Below are positions 1-6,875 of a stretch of DNA of 64,000 nucleotides, one piece after another. Each line of letters opens with the position of its first letter. Within the stretch, counting starts at the first letter, position 1. A program made the translations under genes and the position numbers. Origin of the DNA: Metallosphaera hakonensis JCM 8857 = DSM 7519 (lineage in GTDB: Archaea; Thermoproteota; Thermoprotei_A; Sulfolobales; Sulfolobaceae); NCBI RefSeq assembly GCF_003201675.2, contig NZ_CP029287.2, positions 2,096,001 to 2,160,000 on the forward strand. The letters run 5' to 3'. The notes beneath the pieces are model-generated. The model was not told the origin of the DNA, made no database searches, and saw nothing but the letters and a program-made list of their open reading frames with translations.

Positions 1-741
1 CAAATTTAGATTTCTTCTAGCTAATTTGATATGTGGAATTGCAGCGTCTATTTTCCCCAATTCCAATAGCCTTATCGCCATACTATTATCAATTTCGATT
101 TCCTGCATTATCTCCTTAAATCTCCAATCGTTCTTAACTTCCTCGAATTTTCTCACCAAGTTTACAGTGTTTGCACTTCTCCCAGTAAATCCCAGAAGTA
201 ACTGGAAATTGTCAGGTAATTTGAGCGGTTTCACCTCAGAGTCAACTATCTCTATATCTTTAAACCTTCTGTATATTACACTGCCATATACGGCCGCAGC
301 TATATCGAAGCCGCTTCCAGTGCCTCCTTGGCGGATGTAATTAGCTTTCTGGGATAGCTTGTAAACTTCCCCGGTATCCAGTTTCCCAGAATACAATGTG
401 ACAAGACATCCAATGAGAGCTACAGTTGCAGCGGACGAGCTTCCAAGGCCAGTCTTTTTTCCATCCATCTGAAATGCCTTATCGTTATACAGGTATACTC
501 TGACAGGTTCAACATCGTAACTCGCTCTCACTACTTGAAGAACGCTATCTATTAGCTCGTTTTTGCCTTCGGTGAAAACTCCATATGTTGTAATAAATTC
601 CATTTTATCGGATTTTTCGCATTGACTTACGACTCTCTTATCTATGGCTAAAACGTGTGATATCCCTCCGAACACTACCGAATAACTTCCTATCCAGAGG
701 ACCTTTCCAGGTGCACTTACTTTTAGCAACCCAACGTTCAT
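1..741 (-). CDS. Phosphomevalonate kinase (GHMP kinase), C-terminus outside the window
   Basis: GHMP-family kinase that I take to be phosphomevalonate kinase of the archaeal mevalonate pathway, which phosphorylates a mevalonate phosphate intermediate for isoprenoid ether lipids. The frame is open from an ATG at 741 to the window edge, about 247 codons. Seen near the N-terminus is [18 protein letters not shown], the GHMP motif 1 region. Further on is [14 protein letters not shown], the Gly/Ser-rich ATP-binding loop, and then [18 protein letters not shown]. The C-terminal part lies beyond position 1. Mevalonate kinase or a decarboxylase-like paralogue is possible, but the N-terminal motif resembles Sulfolobales phosphomevalonate kinase more. 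No operon partner is visible in the window. Confidence 0.75.
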   Translation of the reverse strand, partial: MNVGLLKVSAPGKVLWIGSYSVVFGGISHVLAIDKRVVSQCEKSDKMEFITTYGVFTEGKNELIDSVLQVVRASYDVEPVRVYLYNDKAFQMDGKKTGLGSSSAATVALIGCLVTLYSGKLDTGEVYKLSQKANYIRQGGTGSGFDIAAAVYGSVIYRRFKDIEIVDSEVKPLKLPDNFQLLLGFTGRSANTVNLVRKFEEVKNDWRFKEIMQEIEIDNSMAIRLLELGKIDAAIPHIKLARRNLNL

Positions 742-820
742 GTAATTGATACGGATAAAAGGAAAAGTTTTTCCTCTATTTTATTAAGGAGAACTAAAGA
801 ACTGAAGCTAATTTCTTTAT

Positions 821-1435
821 TTGAAAATTCAACTTTCCGGCATGGAGTTTCTAGATAAGAAGCACAGGACGGTTCTAGTAGCCATAGCCAAGGAAGGATA
901 TGAGGGTGTAACTGTGGACCATCTTATATTAAGTCTGTCATCTTTTCTTTCTAAAGACTCTATTATAAAAATAATTGAAGATCTATACTTTTCACAATAT
1001 ATAACAGTGCTAAGGGACTCTAATGAGGTGAGGTATATTGCCAGTAAAGCCGTGAGGAATGCTATGATATCCCTCGAGCTCCAGAGATTCAGATTAACTA
1101 GGTTCCTTGAAAATCTCAAGTCTCTAGGTTCTTCACACGAACGGAAAAACGAGGAAATACTCAAAATCGTGGACAAAGGTTTGCGAATAATTTCCACGGG
1201 TTATCTCCAATTGTTAACCGAGACTCCTGAGCTTACGATTCCAGAGTATAGCGAGCTTATGGAAATGCTCACAAAAGAGATTTTCAGTAAACTAGTACAG
1301 CTAACTGAGAAGGAGACCTCCAGTGAAGAAGTTGAGAAATTGTTAGAATTAATAAAGAAGTACAGAGGGGAAAAAGATGCTGAAACAATAAGGAATCTAT
1401 TATCACTGAGCTCGAAGACGCAGGCACAGCAGTAA
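821..1435 (+). CDS. Conserved hypothetical helical protein with possible winged-helix N-terminus
   Basis: I do not recognise this 204-residue protein. Residues about 8-70 alternate helix-helix-strand in a way compatible with a winged-helix domain (KKHRTVLVAIAKEG, then a predicted recognition helix and a YITVLRDSNEVRYI wing-like hairpin). The remainder is charged and strongly helical with Glu/Lys-rich stretches that could form a coiled coil. No catalytic motif or membrane segment is visible. The start used is TTG at 821. An in-frame ATG at 842 is the alternative. It is transcribed divergently from the phosphomevalonate kinase gene with an 80-bp spacer. A DNA-binding or scaffold role is only a guess. 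Confidence 0.55.
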   Translation: MKIQLSGMEFLDKKHRTVLVAIAKEGYEGVTVDHLILSLSSFLSKDSIIKIIEDLYFSQYITVLRDSNEVRYIASKAVRNAMISLELQRFRLTRFLENLKSLGSSHERKNEEILKIVDKGLRIISTGYLQLLTETPELTIPEYSELMEMLTKEIFSKLVQLTEKETSSEEVEKLLELIKKYRGEKDAETIRNLLSLSSKTQAQQ

Positions 1436-1582
1436 AGGGGCTACCAGTTATAGTTGTGTATTTCGCCTAAAAATGACGCCTCTTACACATCTATACGGGA
1501 AAGCCTCGCAGTAAATCCATATAAAAAGAATCCATAGTGAAACATGTTAATTTCATTGAGCTTTTCTGAGGGATATCTTTAA

Positions 1583-1611
1583 TTATTTTTAATTTAATAA
1601 ATTAAAAATAA
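1583..1611. repeat. AT-only palindrome, 14-bp arms around one base
   Basis: A perfect inverted repeat with arms at 1583-1596 and 1598-1611 around a single central A, composed only of A and T. It lies about 70 bp upstream of the ATG at 1680 and about 40 bp upstream of that gene's TATA-like element (ACTTAAAT, 1648-1655). It could be an operator for the dimeric winged-helix protein encoded next, or simply AT-rich sequence around the end of the preceding gene. Confidence 0.5.
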
Positions 1612-1679
1612 ATCTCTCTTTAAAAACCCTCATGATATAAGGATAATACTTAAATAGAATCCTCATTTAATATCTACAT

Positions 1680-1964
1680 ATGAGAACTAGGAGAACTTCA
1701 GTGGAGATAGTTGCTGATATCCTAGAGGTAGTGAGCACTGGGACAGGGAGTAAGTCTTCGGTAATGCGTAATGCCAACTTAAGTGAAGGATTAACTGAGA
1801 AGTATCTGGGGATGCTGGTATCTAAGGATTTATTGGAATTTCGTGACGGCTCCTATAGGCTAACGGAAAAGGGAAGGCGAATACTTCAAAACTTTAGGGA
1901 GATTAGAAAATTGGAGTTAAGGTTAGATGAACTCTTAAATTCGACATTAGCAGAACTTTCTTAG
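1680..1964 (+). CDS. Winged-helix DNA-binding protein, HTH_45/Sso10a-like
   Basis: A 94-residue protein with the layout of the archaeal HTH_45 (Sso10a-type) family. Residues 5-65 form a winged helix (EIVADILEVVSTG, a central helix pair containing SKSSVMRNANLSEG, then LTEKYLGMLVSKDLLEF and a YRLTEKGRRIL wing). It is followed by a C-terminal helix about residues 70-94 that in this family makes an antiparallel coiled-coil dimer. The ATG at 1680 sits about 28 nt downstream of ACTTAAAT (1648-1655), consistent with leaderless transcription. It is the first gene of a three-gene run with two small membrane proteins that follow with no spacing. A role as local transcription regulator is likely. Its target is unknown, but the palindrome upstream is a candidate. 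Confidence 0.75.
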   Translation: MRTRRTSVEIVADILEVVSTGTGSKSSVMRNANLSEGLTEKYLGMLVSKDLLEFRDGSYRLTEKGRRILQNFREIRKLELRLDELLNSTLAELS

Positions 1965-2336
1965 ATGGAGTTTAATTTCGTTCAGTGGGCGTTGCTGTTC
2001 TCGTTAATTATACTACTAGAGTTATCGTTGGGATTCTATGGATTACAAAGGCTAATTAGAAGACTGGAACCGGTTTCAAGAAAAGTGGAGGACTTCTTTC
2101 TAATTTACACGTTCAAGCAGGTAGTTAACTTTGTATCGGAGAACGATCTTGTTCAACAAGGGCTTTTGGGATCCCTGGTGGCCATGGGAGACAAGGAATT
2201 CCTAGATTATATGAGGTCGAAGATAGGTGACATGAAGCTACAAATTGAGAAAATAGGTAATGGAATCTCAAGATTTGAAAATGCCAGGAGATCTATTTCA
2301 AGAATATTCTCTCTCTCTCCTATCAAATCAAAATAA
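1965..2336 (+). CDS. Small membrane-anchored protein, operon with winged-helix gene
   Basis: Unrecognised 123-residue protein. One hydrophobic segment at about residues 8-27 (ALLFSLIILLELSLGFYG) is followed by basic residues and a soluble helical C-terminal region of about 90 residues, as expected for a single-span protein with a cytosolic tail. Its ATG follows the stop codon of the winged-helix gene with no spacer, and its own stop overlaps the next ATG (TAATG), so the three are almost certainly co-translated. A membrane sensor or partner for the upstream regulator is an inference from this coupling only. Confidence 0.6.
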   Translation: MEFNFVQWALLFSLIILLELSLGFYGLQRLIRRLEPVSRKVEDFFLIYTFKQVVNFVSENDLVQQGLLGSLVAMGDKEFLDYMRSKIGDMKLQIEKIGNGISRFENARRSISRIFSLSPIKSK

Positions 2337-2545
2337 TGCTCATATTATCCATGTTCAGTCTGGCAATAGTCCCCTTTATTCCCTACGATGCTAAGCTAGT
2401 GACTTTAGGATTAATGTACGGACTAGAGATAGCCGCGCTTTATTACACTTTCTTTTCAATCATCCTTTACTATAGGTTGTCAAAGGATTACTCGGACGTT
2501 TTAAAGTCCATAGAATCCATGGATAGTCTAGAGACCTCTAAGTAA
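2336..2545 (+). CDS. Small two-helix membrane protein
   Basis: Unrecognised 69-residue protein with two predicted membrane segments (about residues 2-17 and 22-46) and a short charged tail. Its ATG overlaps the stop of the preceding gene by one base. The last 58 bp overlap the 3' end of a gene on the opposite strand (2488-2817). The convergent overlap is larger than usual in this window, so either the end of this gene or of its neighbour should be viewed with some caution. Confidence 0.5.
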   Translation: MLILSMFSLAIVPFIPYDAKLVTLGLMYGLEIAALYYTFFSIILYYRLSKDYSDVLKSIESMDSLETSK

Positions 2546-2817
2546 GCGAGAAGGTCCAGGATTTTTCTCATGTAAACCTTTACAAAGTAAAAAACCCTAT
2601 AGTCCCTGAAGATATTTTCGTTCTCATAAAGAAGGGAAATGTAGTTGTCGGGATCGTATCTCTTTACGTTAAGTTTCATTCCTTCTATTGTTAGCTGATT
2701 TGGGCATTCCTTCTTTGAAACTATAAGAAGCTCATCCCCCTTAATACCTGCAAGCATTACGTCCCATTTACCTACCATCTCAACCGCTTGGAGAACAATC
2801 TCCTTTTCACCTAGCAA
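2488..2817 (-). CDS. Unknown protein translationally coupled to lbpA
   Basis: Unrecognised protein of about 109 residues with mixed alpha/beta composition ([21 protein letters not shown], then [17 protein letters not shown]), one cysteine and no membrane segment. It overlaps the end of the LbpA gene, which lies just upstream on the same strand. Two starts are possible, TTG at 2838 and TTG at 2817. The second has an AGGAGG ribosome site nine bases before it and is used here. The position directly behind lbpA suggests a role with the lipoate-carrier protein, but no motif supports a specific function. Its 3' end overlaps a small gene on the other strand. Confidence 0.6.
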   Translation of the reverse strand: MLGEKEIVLQAVEMVGKWDVMLAGIKGDELLIVSKKECPNQLTIEGMKLNVKRYDPDNYISLLYENENIFRDYRVFYFVKVYMRKILDLLAYLEVSRLSMDSMDFKTSE

Positions 2818-3220
2818 TCCGACTGGCCTCCTTTTCAAATATTTCCTTAACCTCTCCTATGGGCTTAAAGACCTTCTTATCTAGTTCCTCCACTCTTATT
2901 TTCACTATCCAGGTCCCGTAAGGATCTTCGTTTAGAAAATTGGCGTTGTCTAATACTTTGTTGTTTACCTCTATGACCTCTCCGTGGATTGGAAACCTAA
3001 ATTTCCCGACCCATTTGGCACTTTCCACAGTGAAAATCGGAGTTCGTGGATTTACCTTTTCTCCAACGTTCTTTGCTGAAACCTGGAAAATCTTACCAGT
3101 CATGTACTGACCAAGGTCCGTTATTCCTAGCGTTATGACGTTTCCCTCAATCTTTGCCCACACATGCTTCTCCGCATCATATAGTAGATCATCAGGAAAG
3201 GAGAAACCACTTATTTGCAT
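2807..3220 (-). CDS. lbpA: Lipoate-binding protein LbpA (GcvH-like carrier of the sHdr pathway)
   Basis: A 137-residue GcvH-fold protein. The glycine-cleavage H-protein pattern is seen in [18 protein letters not shown] (residues 17-34) and in the lipoyl loop [19 protein letters not shown], where Lys69 is the predicted lipoylation site (family motif ESxK). No glycine-cleavage genes accompany it. The complete sHdr operon, DsrE/TusA genes, lipoate ligase and lipoyl synthases lie within 20 kb instead. That is the context known for LbpA, the lipoyl carrier essential for sHdr-based sulfur oxidation. The ATG at 3220 is divergent from an HAD-like gene 52 bp away. A coupled unknown gene follows. Confidence 0.88.
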   Translation of the reverse strand: MQISGFSFPDDLLYDAEKHVWAKIEGNVITLGITDLGQYMTGKIFQVSAKNVGEKVNPRTPIFTVESAKWVGKFRFPIHGEVIEVNNKVLDNANFLNEDPYGTWIVKIRVEELDKKVFKPIGEVKEIFEKEASRIAR

Positions 3221-3272
3221 GTGAAGTTAAAGGTAATCAATACTTATAAATCTTAATTTATCAAAAAAGTCC

Positions 3273-3761
3273 ATGGATTTTGCCATATGGCTGGACGGCG
3301 TAGTCTTGGACGTTGACACTACGGACTCCCTGTACATGAATTACAAGGGAAATAAGGTGGCGGTTCCGTTAATGATGAGGGTTCAGAACGATTGGCCTCC
3401 ATTCTACAGGAACCTGAGGGAGCTCGCAAGGATATTCATCCTTTCACCTTATTCCCTTGAGGAGACTGAAAAAGTTCTTAAGGAGTTAGGAATTCAGGAG
3501 AGTTTCATTTATAACGAGGGAAAGACCAAACCTTCCAAGGAACCTATGGAAAGGTTTGTGAAGAGATTTGGAATTGACCCGCTAAACTTGATTATAATAG
3601 GTTCCTCTCCATTGGATTTGCTATCAGCAAGGTTTTATGACTCAAGAATTAGGGTAGCATGTGTGATAAGACGGAGAGACTGCGCTAAATATAGTCCATA
3701 TATTCAGGCTAAGAGTCTGACCGAGCTTTGGGTCTCTTTAGGTAAACTCAAGTTGTTATGA
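3273..3761 (+). CDS. HAD-like protein with degenerate catalytic motifs
   Basis: A 162-residue protein with an HAD-superfamily outline. An N-terminal IWLDGVVLDVD strand aligns with the usual FDxDGVLxD motif I, a middle ILSPYSLEETEKVLKELGI region resembles the motif II part, and TKPSKEPMERFVKRFGIDPLNLIIIGSSPLDLLSA resembles motifs III-IV. In this alignment the nucleophilic Asp is Trp6 and the motif IV GD is GSS, so phosphatase activity is doubtful. A shifted reading, with Asp13-Val-Asp15 as motif I, cannot be excluded. It is divergent from lbpA. Probable non-catalytic HAD relative, possibly regulatory. Confidence 0.6.
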   Translation: MDFAIWLDGVVLDVDTTDSLYMNYKGNKVAVPLMMRVQNDWPPFYRNLRELARIFILSPYSLEETEKVLKELGIQESFIYNEGKTKPSKEPMERFVKRFGIDPLNLIIIGSSPLDLLSARFYDSRIRVACVIRRRDCAKYSPYIQAKSLTELWVSLGKLKLL

Positions 3762-3805
3762 GCTGTGACTTTGAAGGGTTGAAGTTTCTTTCCGACTCAC
3801 TTAAG

Positions 3806-3816
3806 TTTTTTTTTTT
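3806..3816 (+). terminator. T-run terminator between convergent genes
   Basis: Eleven consecutive T residues on the plus strand, 45 bp after the stop of the HAD-like gene and just before the 3' end of the convergent queC. This is the usual form of an archaeal intrinsic terminator. It serves the plus-strand gene. Confidence 0.6.
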
Positions 3817-3822
3817 GAGAAA

Positions 3823-4419
3823 TCAGTATAAATAACTTGTTTCGTCTTTAATTCCTGCTTGAAGAAAGGCAATCTTTCTCATTTCACATTGGGAACATCT
3901 ACCACAATGCCTCTTATGACCGACAATACACGAATATGTGTCCACCGGATTCATTCCTGAGCTAACACCGATTTTGAGCACGTAACTCTTGGAGAGTCCA
4001 AGAAACGGAAACACGAGTTCTACGTGCAGGGCCTTTGCCATTGCGGTTAATAGCTTCAGTATTTCAGGCTTATTGGACTCATATACGCATTCCTCACTTA
4101 CGGTGAACACATAAACTTGAGAGTATCCCATTTCAGAGGCATAAACAAGCATTAGCGGGATTATAGCCGCATTTCTGTGCTTTATGGGTTCATGTGGAAT
4201 CATTGTTTTACCGTGCCTGAAGGCTAGGCCAAGTTCCTTGATATTGATTTCAATTAATTTCTTGTTGAGTTTATCACAGTTCAATCTCGCGTATCTTACC
4301 TGCTCCCTGTAAGCTCTTTGGCCGTAATTCACAGTTACACAGTCATATTCCATGTCTCTGAATTTGTACATTCCTGAGGTGGAGTCCAACCCTCCTGACA
4401 CAAGAAAGAGGGACTTCAT
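3823..4419 (-). CDS. queC: 7-cyano-7-deazaguanine synthase QueC
   Basis: Probable preQ0 synthase, the ATP-dependent step that converts 7-carboxy-7-deazaguanine to preQ0 for archaeosine in tRNA. Seen are the PP-loop SGGLDST at residues 8-14, VTVNYGQR in the next strand, and a C-terminal zinc site made by SCIVGHKRHCGRCSQCEMRK. At 198 residues it is slightly shorter than bacterial QueC (about 220-230) but has all signature parts. It faces the HAD-like gene across a T-run. A related PP-loop thiolation enzyme is the alternative, but the Cys pattern favours QueC. Confidence 0.82.
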   Translation of the reverse strand: MKSLFLVSGGLDSTSGMYKFRDMEYDCVTVNYGQRAYREQVRYARLNCDKLNKKLIEINIKELGLAFRHGKTMIPHEPIKHRNAAIIPLMLVYASEMGYSQVYVFTVSEECVYESNKPEILKLLTAMAKALHVELVFPFLGLSKSYVLKIGVSSGMNPVDTYSCIVGHKRHCGRCSQCEMRKIAFLQAGIKDETSYLY

Positions 4420-4453
4420 ACTGTTTTAAATAATATTAAACGAAAATAAGTTA

Positions 4454-4807
4454 ATGGAAAGTAAGGAGAACGAGGCCAAAAAACTCGCGGCCACCTACGC
4501 CAGATGGCTGCGCAACCCCGATGAGGCGTTATTTGGGAAAACGGGTAAGGGTGTAGTCATGCAGATTTACAACTCCGTAAAGCAGGCTAAAACTAAGGAC
4601 GAACTCATGCAGATATTAGATCTTTCAAAGTACGAACTAAGTAAACAAACTTTCAATGATATGACGAGGTTCATCAATGAACTGAGGAATAAAATTTCGC
4701 AAATGACTGACCAAGACGCCATAAACTTTACAATTGAGGTAATGAGGTACTTCCAGATCTCTTTGTTCACTAAAATTGAAGACATGAGAAGGGGTTTGTG
4801 GGCCTGA
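4454..4807 (+). CDS. Conserved hypothetical all-helical protein
   Basis: A 117-residue soluble protein that I do not recognise. It is almost entirely helical and highly charged, with segments such as KLAATYARWLRNPDEALFG, TKDELMQILDLSKYEL and FINELRNKISQMTDQDAINF. There are no cysteines, membrane segments or catalytic motifs. It is divergent from queC with a 34-bp spacer and stands alone upstream of a regulator gene. Confidence 0.6.
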   Translation: MESKENEAKKLAATYARWLRNPDEALFGKTGKGVVMQIYNSVKQAKTKDELMQILDLSKYELSKQTFNDMTRFINELRNKISQMTDQDAINFTIEVMRYFQISLFTKIEDMRRGLWA

Positions 4808-4850
4808 TAATCTTGTTACGTTTTTCTTTGCAATATTCACTAGATACATT

Positions 4851-4880
4851 TTTGCTAAAATAAGCAAAGATTTATATATA
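4851..4880 (+). promoter_or_regulatory. TATA box with adjoining inverted repeat upstream of regulator gene
   Basis: TTTATATATA at 4871-4880 is a strong TATA-like element 30-39 nt before the ATG at 4910. Immediately upstream is TTTGCT-AAAATA-AGCAAA (4851-4868), a perfect inverted repeat of 6-bp arms. It covers the BRE position, where a bound repressor would block TFB/TBP. GTGAG-like bases just before the ATG may act as a weak ribosome site. Confidence 0.45.
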
Positions 4881-4909
4881 CGTTTTTACCACATATTATG
4901 TGAGTAAGA

Positions 4910-5296
4910 ATGGAAGTCCAAAAATTAAAAGCAAGGCTTCCTTCTGGAAGGGAAGTAGGGTTGGTTGAAGCTCTAAGCTTCTGTTACGACATTTCAGATA
5001 CCGATTTCCAAATACTAAAGGCACTGATAAACATGGGCCCTAAGACTGAGGATGATTTGGCGTCAGTACTGAAACTCAGTAAGGCCTCAATTAACAGATC
5101 AGTGAATAAGTTGATTTCTATAGGTTTTGTGGAAAGAGTAAAGGATCAAGGTTCAAAGGGTGGTAGGCCCAGATATATTTACAAGGCGGTTGATGCTGAA
5201 GCCCTTGTGGATAAAATAGGAAAGGACTTTGAATATTGCGCCAAGTTATTCAGTGGACTCACGCCTGCTGAACTTAAGAGCTTTCCGAAGCCTTAG
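4910..5296 (+). CDS. Winged-helix regulator with paired cysteines (paralogue of 5748-6080)
   Basis: A 128-residue MarR/TrmB-like winged-helix regulator. The N-terminal Cys25 lies in [18 protein letters not shown], followed by [32 protein letters not shown] (helix-turn-helix) and a [10 protein letters not shown] wing. Cys110 ([10 protein letters not shown]) lies in the C-terminal helix. The same layout, cysteines included, recurs in the gene at 5748-6080. The two flank a TusA-like gene and a YHS gene, so response to sulfur species or metals is plausible. The cysteines could sense persulfide or bind metal, but this is not shown by sequence alone. Confidence 0.72.
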   Translation: MEVQKLKARLPSGREVGLVEALSFCYDISDTDFQILKALINMGPKTEDDLASVLKLSKASINRSVNKLISIGFVERVKDQGSKGGRPRYIYKAVDAEALVDKIGKDFEYCAKLFSGLTPAELKSFPKP

Positions 5297-5447
5297 GGCA
5301 CTTGAATATAAATCTTTCTGGCTCCCTCATGAAAGTCAGTTGGCATATTTCAGTATCAAAGTAATATGTTATCTCTTCATATTTTTGTTGATATGGTGTA
5401 CATTCGGCCTCAAAAAGCCTGTTGCAGACTGGACATATAACCTTCAT
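5274..5447 (-). CDS. 57-residue YHS-domain protein
   Basis: A short gene with a single YHS-type metal-binding domain. Seen are [15 protein letters not shown] at the N-terminus, then [20 protein letters not shown] and ERFI. This reproduces the YHS pattern PVCG...tYYFCs..C...F...PE.F, with Cys5, Cys8, Cys16 and Cys35 as candidate ligands and Cys50 near the end. The start is ATG at 5447 and the stop TAA ends at 5274, overlapping the 3' end of the convergent regulator by 23 bp. It is divergent from the TusA-like gene at 5502. Small YHS/TRASH proteins usually bind heavy metals or serve as metallochaperones, so a role in copper or other metal handling is the likely guess. Confidence 0.68.
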   Translation of the reverse strand: MKVICPVCNRLFEAECTPYQQKYEEITYYFDTEICQLTFMREPERFIFKCPKASESS

Positions 5448-5501
5448 GGGGCTCTGATTATTGAAAAGACTTTTTAGCTTTTTGGATATGTTATAAACCT
5501 C

Positions 5502-5762
5502 ATGGAGGAGCTAAATCTCCTAGATCTAGAGTGTCCCGAACCTTTCATGAAAGTAGCAGCCAAGTTAATGAAAATGAAGCAAGGCAGACTTAAGATATTG
5601 TTTAAGGACCCTAAATGTGACGATATGATAATGGAGGCTGTGAAACTAATGGACTGCAAAGTTTTGGAACATAGATCGCAGGAAGGAACATATGTGCTGG
5701 TTTTAGAGAAGAATCCGAGCTCTAGCAACGAGAACAAAGTACAAGAGCTAGGCGGTTGCTGA
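5502..5762 (+). CDS. TusA/SirA-family sulfur carrier-like protein
   Basis: An 86-residue TusA-fold protein. The hallmark is [19 protein letters not shown] with Cys11 in a CPxP motif, which in TusA carries a persulfide. This is followed by a [12 protein letters not shown] strand and a [11 protein letters not shown] helix-strand. Two additional cysteines (in DPKCDD and MDCKV) are present, plus one at the very C-terminus. It differs clearly from the canonical TusA encoded at 17189. The 3' end overlaps the convergent regulator gene by 15 bp. It probably takes part in intracellular sulfur trafficking. The partner is unknown. Confidence 0.75.
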   Translation: MEELNLLDLECPEPFMKVAAKLMKMKQGRLKILFKDPKCDDMIMEAVKLMDCKVLEHRSQEGTYVLVLEKNPSSSNENKVQELGGC

Positions 5763-6080
5763 AAGAATCCTTTCCGCGCATCTCTTTAAGTCCATCCTAA
5801 CTCTCTCTTGGAAACTTTCCGATACGGAATATAGATATTTAGGACGTCCAATGCGCTTTCCGTCTATTTTTATCCTTTCAATCAATCCAAGTTCTATCAG
5901 CTTCTTCATACTGTTCTCGACCGTGGTTTTACTTAGGCCCATTAATTTACCTAGCTCCACTGAGGTCTTAGGTTCCCCAACCTCAATTAACTTGAAAAGA
6001 CATTCCACATCGGTCTCTGTGATCTTGTAGCAACATCTTATACTTTCCTTTCTATCTTTCAGAGTATCTAGGGCTTCCAT
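5748..6080 (-). CDS. Winged-helix regulator with paired cysteines (paralogue of 4910-5296)
   Basis: A 110-residue regulator of the same design as the one at 4910. Cys16-Cys17 lie in [17 protein letters not shown]. Next come [32 protein letters not shown] (helix-turn-helix), a GRPKYLYS wing, and Cys101 in [10 protein letters not shown] at the C-terminal helix. Cys27 is an extra cysteine. Convergent with the TusA-like gene. The conserved CY.I.[DE]TD start and C-terminal [FL]..CA signature suggest a thiol or metal switch shared by the pair. Confidence 0.72.
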   Translation of the reverse strand: MEALDTLKDRKESIRCCYKITETDVECLFKLIEVGEPKTSVELGKLMGLSKTTVENSMKKLIELGLIERIKIDGKRIGRPKYLYSVSESFQERVRMDLKRCAERILSATA

Positions 6081-6227
6081 TATAATTATTTATATAGTAT
6101 GTCCGTTAAAAACTTTTTCTATTTTTTAGGTTCCCAGAAGATGTCCATGAGATCAACGCTATGAAACTGATGTAAGGAAAAATGTAAGGTGTGAATGCGA
6201 AAAGTGTATTTTAATCGGCAGAATTGT

Positions 6228-6644
6228 TCATGGGCCGAAAAGCCTGACGTATTCCTTGTACATACACTTGTCTTGGATTACTATGAGTCCTTCTGACATT
6301 CCTCTTCTCGCCGATTCATCGTCCCTTATCCCTTCCTGGAGCCAAACTACCCTTACGTCTCCCTTCTCCCTTTTTCTCTTTAACACCTCTTCCATTATTG
6401 CGGGAACGTCCCTAGACGGTCTGAAAACCTGAACCACTTCTACATTATCCTTGATATCACTAAGAGAAGGATATGCCTTTTTCCCTAGAATTTCACTTAC
6501 GGTGGGATTAACTGGGTACACCGTATAGCCGTGTTCCATAAGGAACTTGGGTACTCTATGAGAGGGCTTCTCTGGGTCCTTCGAGAATCCTATTGTGGCT
6601 ATACGTTTGAACTCGGTGAGAACAAATCTAATTTGATCCTCCAT
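6228..6644 (-). CDS. CoA-binding domain protein (YccU-like)
   Basis: A 138-residue single-domain CoA-binding protein (CoA_binding_2, Rossmann-like). Seen are RIATIGFSKDPEKPSHRVPKFL (nucleotide-binding turn), YTVYPVNPTVSEILGKKAYPSL, DNVEVVQVFRPSRDVP and VVWLQEGIRDDESARR, all typical of the family, with a Cys in IVIQDKCMYKEY near the end. It lacks the ligase domains of acyl-CoA synthetases. The physiological role of such stand-alone proteins is not settled. No operon partner is visible. Confidence 0.85.
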   Translation of the reverse strand: MEDQIRFVLTEFKRIATIGFSKDPEKPSHRVPKFLMEHGYTVYPVNPTVSEILGKKAYPSLSDIKDNVEVVQVFRPSRDVPAIMEEVLKRKREKGDVRVVWLQEGIRDDESARRGMSEGLIVIQDKCMYKEYVRLFGP

Positions 6645-6875
6645 AAAGAGTTCCGTGTAATCTGCGTTAATAAAGATTAAGCGAATTAGGGCCTCGAGGG
6701 CTATTTTAGATTTACAAGGATGAGGACAGAGCCTAATTTTTAAAATAACGTCGAGTTTTGAATTTGGAAGAACACAATGAGCTTAACACCCATGAGAATT
6801 GAAGTGAATCGCGAAGCATCGAATCGGTAGAGTTGCGATTTTCCTAGGTTTCGAATTTTAATATCTTGAACTAAG

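Noticed and set aside
3823-4419. Considered as a tRNA thiolation or argininosuccinate-type PP-loop enzyme
   Set aside because: The SGGLDS loop followed by VNYGQR and the C-terminal four-Cys zinc motif fit QueC better.
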